The notes beneath the pieces are model-generated. The model worked only from the letters and a program-made list of their open reading frames with translations, was not told where the DNA came from and ran no database searches. From contig CAZAPZ010000001.1 in assembly GCA_964487285.1 (NCBI GenBank), positions 1 to 41,452 on the forward strand: DNA of 41,452 nt, in the 5' to 3' direction. Both the position numbers and the translations under genes were made by a program. Each line of letters begins with the position of its first letter. Position 1 is the first letter of the stretch. The stretch comes from CAZAPZ01 sp964487285 (GTDB lineage Bacteria > Campylobacterota_A > Desulfurellia > JAADFJ01). Positions 1-7,050 of this stretch are shown here, piece after piece.

Positions 1-33
1 ATTATTATCATTAACCTCAATTATTTCTATCAT
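1..33 (-). CDS. 5' end of a cut-off gene, possibly GNAT-type acyltransferase
   Basis: Only the first eleven codons are inside the window (MIEIIEVNDNN). The ATG shares one base with the TAA of the upstream synthase (TAATG), so the two are almost certainly translated together. The opening residues resemble the start of GNAT-superfamily acyltransferases that often sit next to serine palmitoyltransferase-like genes. Eleven residues cannot prove this, so the family is a guess; the existence of a coupled gene is the supported part. Confidence 0.45.
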   Translation of the reverse strand, partial: MIEIIEVNDNN

Positions 34-1211
34 TAAATTACTCCGAGTTTTTTTCCAGCTGCCTTAAATTTGTCAAGCGCAAATTCAAGCTGACCGATTA
101 CATGAGTTGCCATTAACGAAACTCTTATCAATCCCTTATTCGGAGGTACCGCAGGAGGTAAAACTGGATTTACAAACAAGCCGCTATTAAACAAAAGCCT
201 CCACATCATAAGAGTGGTTTCCTTATCACCCGCACGAACAGGAATTATTGGTGTAACGCTGCCGCCTATATCAAATCCGAGATCCTTCAACCCGTTCTTC
301 ATAAATCGGGTATTTTCCCACAGTTTCTCAATTCGATCGGGCTCTTTTTCCATAATATCCAGCGCTGCCATTACAGCTGCCGTAGATGCAGGAGTTATAC
401 TGGCTGAAAAAATTAGCGAACGGGCATGGTGCTTTAGATAATTAATTGTTAGTTTATCCGATGCAATAAACCCGCCCAATGAGGCAAGCGATTTGCTGAA
501 AGTTCCCATTATGATATCAACTTGATCGGTCAATTCAAAATGGTCTGCCGTTCCTCTACCGTTTTTCCCTATTACTCCAATTGCATGGGCATCGTCGACC
601 ATTATTCTAAAGTTGTACTTTTTTTTTAATTTTACTAATTCGGGAAGGTTGACAATATCGCCTTCCATGCTGAAAACTCCATCAACAATAACAAGTTTTC
701 CCGTCTTAGGATCAAGACGCTTTAAAACAGACTCAAGCGAATGCATATCATTATGTTTAAACCGTTTTATAGTACCAAAGCCGAGCCTTGTTCCATCAAC
801 AATGCTTGCGTGGTCGGATTTATCAATTATTACCGTATCGGACTTATCAATTAGAGCTGATATCGATAAGTTTGCCTGAAAACCTGTAGAAAAAAGCAGT
901 GCAGCATCCTTCCGAACAAAATCGGCCAACCTCTTCTCTAAAATAATATGAAGGTCGAGCGTCCCATTGAGAAAACGCGATCCTGCGTTTCCCGTTCCGT
1001 ATTTTCTAATCGCATCGATAGAGGCAGCTTTGACTCTATTGTCTGTGGTTAGACCAAGATATGAGTTTGATCCAAGCATTAAAAGCTTTTTACCTTGAAT
1101 TTTAACCTCTGTACCCTGCTCGGTTTCTATAGGTTGAAAATAAGGATAAAGATTTTCTGCCTTGACTTGATCGGCCTCTTTAAAATTATAGCATTTTTCA
1201 AATAGATCCAT
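33..1211 (-). CDS. alpha-oxoamine synthase, serine palmitoyltransferase-like
   Basis: PLP-dependent enzyme of the AONS/KBL/SPT family, which condenses an amino acid with an acyl-CoA. Numbered from the longest frame (GTG at 1217), the PLP lysine is K242 in GTFSKSLASLGG, the cofactor-stacking histidine is H136 in DHAS, and the aspartate and histidine that hold the pyridine ring are D208 and H211 in VDDAHA. The N-terminal stretch (YPYFQPIE, EQGTEV, GSNSYLGL, GSRFLNGTLDLH) matches bacterial serine palmitoyltransferase-type members better than BioF or Kbl. I chose the ATG at 1211 because AAGAGG lies just upstream; the GTG at 1217 falls inside that ribosome-binding site. Length (392 aa) is normal. 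No bioB/bioD or tdh neighbour argues for biotin or threonine metabolism. Substrate is inferred; the family is secure. Confidence 0.85.
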   Translation of the reverse strand: MDLFEKCYNFKEADQVKAENLYPYFQPIETEQGTEVKIQGKKLLMLGSNSYLGLTTDNRVKAASIDAIRKYGTGNAGSRFLNGTLDLHIILEKRLADFVRKDAALLFSTGFQANLSISALIDKSDTVIIDKSDHASIVDGTRLGFGTIKRFKHNDMHSLESVLKRLDPKTGKLVIVDGVFSMEGDIVNLPELVKLKKKYNFRIMVDDAHAIGVIGKNGRGTADHFELTDQVDIIMGTFSKSLASLGGFIASDKLTINYLKHHARSLIFSASITPASTAAVMAALDIMEKEPDRIEKLWENTRFMKNGLKDLGFDIGGSVTPIIPVRAGDKETTLMMWRLLFNSGLFVNPVLPPAVPPNKGLIRVSLMATHVIGQLEFALDKFKAAGKKLGVI

Positions 1212-1253
1212 TGGCACCTCTTATTTTGCTTGACAATTAGTATAAGCTATATA

Positions 1254-1281
1254 AGCATAGCTTCGTAGTTTAATATGTCAA
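1254..1281 (-). promoter_or_regulatory. sigma-70-type promoter of the synthase gene
   Basis: Reading the minus strand, TTGACA (1281-1276) and TATGCT (1259-1254) are separated by 16 bases, placing transcription start near 1247, about 35 bases before the ATG. A 7-bp inverted repeat AAGCTAT/ATAGCTT (1244-1250 and 1257-1263) overlaps the -10 box and could be an operator. Found by eye only. Confidence 0.5.
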
Positions 1282-1297
1282 ATATATGGAGGAAAAC

Positions 1298-1828
1298 ATG
1301 GCAAATTATATCATAACCGTAATAAGCGAAGATAAGCCCGGCATTATTGCAGGAATAAGCTCTGTACTTTATGAAAATGATATGAATATGGAAGATGGCA
1401 GTTCAACGATATTAGCGGGAGAGTTTTCAACAATACTCGTTGTATCGGGCAATATAAGCGCCGATGCTCTCAGTAAAGCATTTGAGAATGTATCACGAAG
1501 GTTGGACCTTTCGGTTACTATACACGCAATAGATGGGAAAAAGATAAAAAAATCCACACAGGAACATGCAGTTATTACCGTATATGCAGCCGATAAAGTT
1601 GGTATTTTATATAAAGTAAGTACTCCGCTTGCTGAAAACGGAATCAATATCACTGATCTTGATACGAGAGTTGTAGGAAACAAAGAAAAACCTGTTTACA
1701 TAGCGAGCATGGAAGTAGAAATTCCTGATAAATTGTCATTTGACGAATTGGTGCAGATTATGGATGATGTTAAAGAAAAAGAACATTTGAATATTACAGT
1801 CAAAATACTGAATGGCACAAAATTATAA
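1298..1828 (+). CDS. tandem ACT-domain regulatory protein (GcvR-like)
   Basis: A 176-residue protein made of two ACT domains, the fold that binds amino acids in metabolic regulators. The first begins YIITVISEDKPGIIAGIS and the second HAVITVYAADKVGILYKVS; each has the D-x-x-G-I turn where ligand binding usually occurs. Architecture and size match the GcvR-type ACT repressors, which have no DNA-binding domain of their own. An upstream ATG exists at 1286, but GGAGG at 1288-1292 lies five bases before the ATG at 1298, which decides the start. Three bases separate its stop from the deformylase start, so the two are co-translated. The ligand and target cannot be read from sequence. Confidence 0.8.
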   Translation: MANYIITVISEDKPGIIAGISSVLYENDMNMEDGSSTILAGEFSTILVVSGNISADALSKAFENVSRRLDLSVTIHAIDGKKIKKSTQEHAVITVYAADKVGILYKVSTPLAENGINITDLDTRVVGNKEKPVYIASMEVEIPDKLSFDELVQIMDDVKEKEHLNITVKILNGTKL

Positions 1829-1831
1829 CTA

Positions 1832-2329
1832 ATGATATATAATGTAATTGTTTTCCCGCATCCAATCTTAAAAAAAGTGTCAAGGTATGTTGACATTGAA
1901 AAAGAAAGCGTAAGAGAATTTTGCTCTAATCTAATAGAAACAATGAAATCCTCGCCCTACAGTGTTGGACTTGCAGCACCTCAGGTTGGAAAATTGTTAA
2001 GAATTATTGTTGTTGATGTAGCAAGAAATAAGAAAGGGCGATGGAATAATCATGGTCAGCTTGTTATGATAAATCCGATAATTACATATAGAGAAGGCGA
2101 GCAATCAGGCAGGGAAGGCTGTATGAGCGTTCCCGATTATTTTGGAATTGTTACAAGAGCAAGAAAGATAAGGGTGGAATATTTGGATTTAGACAGCAAC
2201 GATAAAACACTTGAAACAAAGCGATATGAGTCTGTAGTCATACAGCATGAAATAGATCATTTGGATGGATATCTTTTTCTTGACAGAATAACATCCCTAA
2301 AACGAGATTTGCGTAGGCGCGAAAAATAA
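1832..2329 (+). CDS. def: peptide deformylase
   Basis: Removes the N-formyl group from nascent proteins in the cytoplasm. All three family motifs are intact: GLAAPQVG (residues 46-53), EGCMSVP (95-101) and HEIDHLDG (139-146). Cys97, His139 and His143 are the metal ligands and Glu140 the catalytic acid. Length of 165 aa is normal. In most bacteria def is beside fmt (methionyl-tRNA formyltransferase); here it is instead the last gene of a two-gene unit with the ACT protein. There is no separate ribosome-binding site in the three-base gap, consistent with coupling. Identity is secure. Confidence 0.95.
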   Translation: MIYNVIVFPHPILKKVSRYVDIEKESVREFCSNLIETMKSSPYSVGLAAPQVGKLLRIIVVDVARNKKGRWNNHGQLVMINPIITYREGEQSGREGCMSVPDYFGIVTRARKIRVEYLDLDSNDKTLETKRYESVVIQHEIDHLDGYLFLDRITSLKRDLRRREK

Positions 2330-2427
2330 ATTTCACACCAACGCTTTAACGCTAGCCGGTGATGTTTTATCTCTATGTTGGCGGCGTCAATATTCGTACG
2401 ATTGTTGCCGCAACGCTTGTGATGACA

Positions 2428-2503
2428 AATCCCATCTGCCACTGCGAGGCAGTGAAACGACTGCGGCAGTCTCAAACGCTGCTACCTCTTTGAGACTGCC
2501 GCA
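2428..2503. repeat. palindromic intergenic repeat with 15-bp hairpin
   Basis: Between the convergent ends of def and flgE. TGCGGCAGTCTCAAA (2462-2476) and its exact complement TTTGAGACTGCCGCA (2489-2503) form a perfect 15-bp stem with a 12-base loop. Just left is CACTGC-GAG-GCAGTG (2440-2454). No T run follows either arm, so this looks less like an intrinsic terminator than like the dispersed 'CATTGCGAG...GCAATCTC'-type intergenic palindromes known from many proteobacteria. A weaker relative is near 17664-17705. Confidence 0.6.
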
Positions 2504-2525
2504 CAACTTGCCGTATATTCCTAAT

Positions 2526-4691
2526 TTATCTTATGAGCCCCAACAATTGCTGAGTCATATTGTCTGATGTTGTAATTGTTTTGGAGTTTGCCTGAAAACC
2601 TCTTTCTACGACCAGCATTCGCGTGAACTCCTCTGCCATATCAACATTGCTTTGCTCTAAATGGCTCGGTGCAATAGTTGCCCTACCTCCGCTTCCTGCC
2701 GTTCCCACAGCTGCAGTTCCTGAGTTTGCAGTCTCTTTATAATGGCTGCTGCCTGACTGCTCCAGACCTTCATTATTAGCAAATCGCGCAAGCGCTATCT
2801 GTGCAAGCGGATAACTTTTGCCGTTTGAAAAAATACCCTCTATCACTCCATCTTGATTTATCAATGTTTTTTCCAAAGAACCTCCTGCAAATCCATCCTG
2901 AGTTTGCGAATTTGTCGCTGATGGAAGTGAAAATTGAGTAATGCCTTCCGTGTCTCCAACTGTTCCAAAATCAAGATTGATAGACTGATTTGCAGTGCCG
3001 TTGTTCCAATTGGCTGTTATTGCCAACGGTGATGAAACGTTAACAAGCTTACCTGTATTATCAAATCGCAATGTTCCTGTGTCGTTTGTTATATTGGCAG
3101 GAGCAGGAGAAGATGCTGTCCATCGCCATGTACTTTCCTGTGTTGAAGTATCGTATCTCTCCTTTCTAAAGGTGAATGTTACCGTTTGTTTATTGCCAAG
3201 TGAATCATAAACATCGATCGAACTCTTATGGGTTGCAGCCTCAAAAGGCTGCGTTGCTGCCGATTGGCCGGTAGGGACAATTCCCGAGAGTGTTCCCATT
3301 ATAGTTGCAAATTTCCTGTTATTTGAATATACGGCGCCTATATTCTGATTGGAGCCGCTGCCATTTGTTACTTGTATGCTTCCTGTTGCAGGATCAACAT
3401 TTGCAGTGGCATTTCCCGCTCCCCACGCTGCGCTTGCACCTGTTTGAATTTCACCTGCTAAAGATGCTAATGTATTAAAGCTGCTGCTTGTTGTGCTGCT
3501 ATCGGTGTATGTATATCCGCTATAGTTTGCTCCGTTATCATAACTTAGCGCCAGAGTATCGCCATTTGCCGAAAGAAACGGAAGTGATGTGCGACTTTTA
3601 CCTGCTGAAATTGTAGCACTTGAGCTTGAGCCGCCCTGAAGATTTAGAAGATCGTTTTTAAAGTAGCTTCCTGTGTCACCTGTTGTTGTGATATTAGAAA
3701 TCGTAATATCATTTGAGGCACTATTATCATCAAATTTTAGTTCACCGTTAGTAGCATCAAAAGTAGCAGTGAGATCGGGAGGTGCCGTTCCACCGCTCCA
3801 CTTAGCAGCAGTACCTATATCGGTTACAAGATCACCATATGTAGCTGAGCTCAAATCCAAAGGAGTTCCAGTCGAAGAATCGTAATTATAAATAGTTCCA
3901 CCGTCATTCACTGTAAATGTTAATTTACTTGTGTTTGTCAATGTTATCGGATTGTCATTTATATCATACGTCCCTGAAATCGTATCTGTTCCGGCAGCAA
4001 ATTTAGCAATATCGCCTGATCTTCCAATGCCGATGGCAGAACCCGTAGAATCAAAAAGAACACCGACATCATCCGGATTATTAACAGGATTTCCATTGAT
4101 ATCTGTTTTACCTTGTGCGGGGCTCATCTCGGTTATTGTATCGCCTCCGTTCAGATTGCCTGCCATCGTAATCTGTTTTGTAACACCTGCAGGAACAGTC
4201 AGGTTCTGGGGTATCTTAATGCTTTTTATAGAGCTTGCGGTATCAACTTTGTGATTGCTGTCTGCATACCAACCCTGAATAATAGCACCTGACGGATCCT
4301 CAAAGTTACCGGATGCATCAAACGACAGTTCTCCGTTTCTACTGTATAAATAACTTTTACCGCCATCGGAGCTTGAAATAAAAAATCCATCGCCCTGAAG
4401 TGCTAAATCCGTAGTCTTATCAGTCGATTGTATCGAGCCTTGAGAAAAACTGGTTGATACGGTTGCCACAGTATCGCCAAGTCCTATCTGATGAGGATTT
4501 CGCCCGCCTATACCTTTTGAACTGTCAGGCGATGTTGCTCCTGATAATGTATCGGATAATACACTCACAAAACTTGCCGTTCCCGCTTTAAAACCTACGG
4601 TGTTTATATTTGAAATATTGTTGCCTATAACATCCATTGCTTCTTGATGCGATTTAATTCCTGCCACCGCACTCCACATTGATCTTGACAT
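2526..4691 (-). CDS. flgE: flagellar hook protein FlgE (large, distal copy)
   Basis: Subunit of the curved hook that joins rod and filament, exported through the flagellar type III apparatus. The N-terminal rod-type helix shows the family signature (GNNISNINTVGFK, about residues 27-39), followed by the FlgE/F/G beta domain (GDGFF, SRNGELSFD) and the C-terminal helix with LEQSNVDMAEEFTRM and the terminal ITTSDNMTQQLLGL. At 721 residues it is long for FlgE; the extra length is a Ser/Thr/Gly/Asn-rich middle (about 170-530) forming surface domains. AGGAGG sits just upstream of the ATG. It follows a second FlgE-like gene by 14 bases and is the last gene of the fliK-flgD-flgE-flgE unit. Confidence 0.93.
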   Translation of the reverse strand: MSRSMWSAVAGIKSHQEAMDVIGNNISNINTVGFKAGTASFVSVLSDTLSGATSPDSSKGIGGRNPHQIGLGDTVATVSTSFSQGSIQSTDKTTDLALQGDGFFISSSDGGKSYLYSRNGELSFDASGNFEDPSGAIIQGWYADSNHKVDTASSIKSIKIPQNLTVPAGVTKQITMAGNLNGGDTITEMSPAQGKTDINGNPVNNPDDVGVLFDSTGSAIGIGRSGDIAKFAAGTDTISGTYDINDNPITLTNTSKLTFTVNDGGTIYNYDSSTGTPLDLSSATYGDLVTDIGTAAKWSGGTAPPDLTATFDATNGELKFDDNSASNDITISNITTTGDTGSYFKNDLLNLQGGSSSSATISAGKSRTSLPFLSANGDTLALSYDNGANYSGYTYTDSSTTSSSFNTLASLAGEIQTGASAAWGAGNATANVDPATGSIQVTNGSGSNQNIGAVYSNNRKFATIMGTLSGIVPTGQSAATQPFEAATHKSSIDVYDSLGNKQTVTFTFRKERYDTSTQESTWRWTASSPAPANITNDTGTLRFDNTGKLVNVSSPLAITANWNNGTANQSINLDFGTVGDTEGITQFSLPSATNSQTQDGFAGGSLEKTLINQDGVIEGIFSNGKSYPLAQIALARFANNEGLEQSGSSHYKETANSGTAAVGTAGSGGRATIAPSHLEQSNVDMAEEFTRMLVVERGFQANSKTITTSDNMTQQLLGLIR

Positions 4692-4705
4692 TTTTACCTC
4701 CTATT

Positions 4706-6364
4706 TTATCGTTTTAATTGAATAGCCGTCTGAATCATAGAATCGGCCGTTGTTATTGACTTCGAATCGGCTTGAAACCCACGCTGTGATGTGAGCATAT
4801 CAACTAACTCGGTTGATAGGTCCACATTGCTCTGTTCCAATTTTCCGGGAATTACAACACCTCTTGTGCCGGATATACCTATATTGGGAATACCGCTATT
4901 ATCAGTCTCGCTGTAAAGCGAATTCCCATCTTTGGAGAGACCCTGATAGTTGGAAAATGATGCAATTGCTATCTTTGCCAGCGGCACTGTTTTTCCATTC
5001 GAATAGATGCCGTTTATATTGCCTTTTGCATCCGGTTGAATGCTATTTAAGGTTCCGGCACTGTTTCCGTCAACGCTAAGAGAGTTCGTATTAGAATTGA
5101 TTGCAAAGCTCGTAAGTCCGCTTGTTAGGCTGCCGGATGCTCCGTTATCGGTATTCCACATGTTTAAGGTTATTGATTGAGCCTGTCCGCCTGATGGTGT
5201 ATAGGTTATTTTCGGCGATACGGTTTTATCACTCATTGTTCCATCCGTATTAAAATCTATAGATCCTGAATTGCCTCCAAGCGCTCCTGCTGCATCATTA
5301 ATTTTGGCTTGCCAGCTCCATACTGCATTTGTTTTGTGTCTGAAATTGATATCGAGCGAATGTTTATTGCCGGATGTATCATAAAAATAAGCATGAACAA
5401 TGTGTGCGGCTGCATAAAACGGCTGAGTTGAAACAGATTGGCCGCCTGCAATAGTTCCGCTTAAATTTTCCATTATTGTATCAAATTTCGGTTCAAGCTG
5501 GCTGCCAGGAATTACAGAGATTTGAACATTCTTAGTTCCCGAACTATTTATAACAATATTTCCATTTTTTATAGAAACATCCGTTGCAGGATTACCGGTT
5601 GCAGCGGCATAAGCGACGCCGATTTTATCTGACAAATCTCCGAGTGTTGAAAAATCTGTTTTGTAGGCAAGTGTTGTGTAAGATGTACCTCCGTCAAAAC
5701 TCATCTTCAAATTATCGCCGGTTGTCATTGGAATTTTATTACCATTATCGTCAAATATAAGTGATAGATTGTCTCCTGCCACAGCACCGCTCTTTTCGGT
5801 TACACTATTACCACTATTTAAGTTGGCACTCATTTTTATTTCGCTTGTTGCAACAGCAGGCAAAGTTTGAAAACCTGACGTGTTAATAGGCGACAGCTTT
5901 CTTGTGGGTAAGCCGGTTTTAGGATCTACCGCAATATCATAGCTGCCGTTAATTAGAGCAGATTGCCATCCCATCACAATATTGCCGTTAGGATTCACCA
6001 AATTTCCCGATCCGTCGAACGAAAAATCGCCTGCTCTGGAATAATATAGTTTATTCGCCTCTCCGTTTTGACCTTTAAGAACAAACATTCCATCACCGCT
6101 GATTGCCATCGATGTAGTATTACTGCTATTTATCAATGTTCCTTGAGAGAAATCTGCAGATGTTGATGCAATACTTGAACCGGTTCCTGCTTGAGATGGA
6201 TTTATTGAATCGTCGTTTATCTGCTGATACAACAAATCTTGAAAAGTAACGCTGTTTCTTTTGAAACCGATGGTATTAAGATTCGAGAGGTTATTAGAAA
6301 CAGTATCAAGCGCTGCATTCTGCGAAAAAAGTCCGTTTTCAGCTGTATATAATGCACCTATCAT
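4706..6364 (-). CDS. FlgE-family hook protein (second, shorter copy)
   Basis: A 552-residue paralogue of the next gene, with the same N-terminal signature (SNNLSNLNTIGFKRN, about 23-37), the YYSRAGDFSFD strand and the C-terminal LEQSNVDLSTELVDMLTSQR and ITTADSMIQ helix. Both ends required for axial polymerisation are therefore present, so it is a functional-looking hook or hook-basal-body subunit rather than a remnant. Its ATG overlaps the flgD stop by four bases (ATGA). It could be the true hook protein with the longer copy specialised, or the reverse, or both may be mixed in one hook. FlgF/FlgG are less likely given the length and position next to flgD. Confidence 0.85.
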   Translation of the reverse strand: MIGALYTAENGLFSQNAALDTVSNNLSNLNTIGFKRNSVTFQDLLYQQINDDSINPSQAGTGSSIASTSADFSQGTLINSSNTTSMAISGDGMFVLKGQNGEANKLYYSRAGDFSFDGSGNLVNPNGNIVMGWQSALINGSYDIAVDPKTGLPTRKLSPINTSGFQTLPAVATSEIKMSANLNSGNSVTEKSGAVAGDNLSLIFDDNGNKIPMTTGDNLKMSFDGGTSYTTLAYKTDFSTLGDLSDKIGVAYAAATGNPATDVSIKNGNIVINSSGTKNVQISVIPGSQLEPKFDTIMENLSGTIAGGQSVSTQPFYAAAHIVHAYFYDTSGNKHSLDINFRHKTNAVWSWQAKINDAAGALGGNSGSIDFNTDGTMSDKTVSPKITYTPSGGQAQSITLNMWNTDNGASGSLTSGLTSFAINSNTNSLSVDGNSAGTLNSIQPDAKGNINGIYSNGKTVPLAKIAIASFSNYQGLSKDGNSLYSETDNSGIPNIGISGTRGVVIPGKLEQSNVDLSTELVDMLTSQRGFQADSKSITTADSMIQTAIQLKR

Positions 6365-7041
6365 TGAGAGCCGCCGCTTGCATTATAGATTGACGAAATC
6401 TCACTGAGCTTTAATGCCGCTCCTGTATTTGTATATACAATTGTGTCACCTCCGGATTTTCCAATACCTGTAACAATGCCTGCATCTTTTGAAATATTAA
6501 CAGCGTTGCCGTTTGAATCCGTTGCAGTAAAGCTTACCTTGTAAGTTCCGTCAGACATAGCTGTTTCGCTATTGTCCAATCCATTCCATACGAATGTATG
6601 CTCTCCTTTTGTAAGTTTCCCCAAACTTTCATTTCTTACAACATTGTTATTTTTATCGGTAACAATAGCCGTAACATCTGCATCATTACTGAGATTCAGA
6701 TGCGTTGGTGCTGCAACTCCCTTTGAAAGCTTGATAGACTGATTGGTACTTGCCACCCTTTTTCCAATCATGTTAGTAGCATCTGAAAGCGCGTTGTTTG
6801 CTTGAGATGCAATAAGGTTGTTTATTGCGGTATTTATATTTGTCATTTGCTCAAGTGAGCTGAACTGGGCATCCTCTGAAATCAAAGCTTTGTTGTCAAT
6901 CGGATCTGTCGGATCTTGATTCTGCAGCTGAGTAACAAGGAGCTTTAAGAAATCATCTTTCCCCATTATGCTTTTAGGATTTACGGTTTTCCGGCTAGGG
7001 AGACCTGTCCCTGTACTATTTTGAATACTTGCTATACTCAT
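6361..7041 (-). CDS. flgD: flagellar hook assembly (cap) protein FlgD
   Basis: Scaffold protein that caps the growing hook so FlgE subunits can polymerise. The conserved N-terminal segment is clear: DDFLKLLVTQLQNQDPTDPI (about residues 29-48) followed by SSLEQMTNINTAI. The C-terminal half holds the FlgD Ig-like domain, with HTFVWNGLDN and DGTYKVSFTATDSNGN. Length of 226 aa is typical. AGGAG is seven bases upstream of the ATG, overlapping the end of fliK, and the stop overlaps the following hook gene as ATGA. This is the usual fliK-flgD-flgE order of late, hook-class flagellar genes. Confidence 0.94.
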   Translation of the reverse strand: MSIASIQNSTGTGLPSRKTVNPKSIMGKDDFLKLLVTQLQNQDPTDPIDNKALISEDAQFSSLEQMTNINTAINNLIASQANNALSDATNMIGKRVASTNQSIKLSKGVAAPTHLNLSNDADVTAIVTDKNNNVVRNESLGKLTKGEHTFVWNGLDNSETAMSDGTYKVSFTATDSNGNAVNISKDAGIVTGIGKSGGDTIVYTNTGAALKLSEISSIYNASGGSQ

Positions 7042-7050
7042 TTATTTCTC

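Noticed and set aside
33..1211. BioF or Kbl as a firm name
   Set aside because: The family core is shared by all three, but the N-terminal motifs are SPT-like and no biotin or threonine genes are adjacent.
2462..2503. The 15-bp hairpin as an intrinsic terminator
   Set aside because: No T run follows either arm. It may still stop transcription, but the repeat interpretation fits better.
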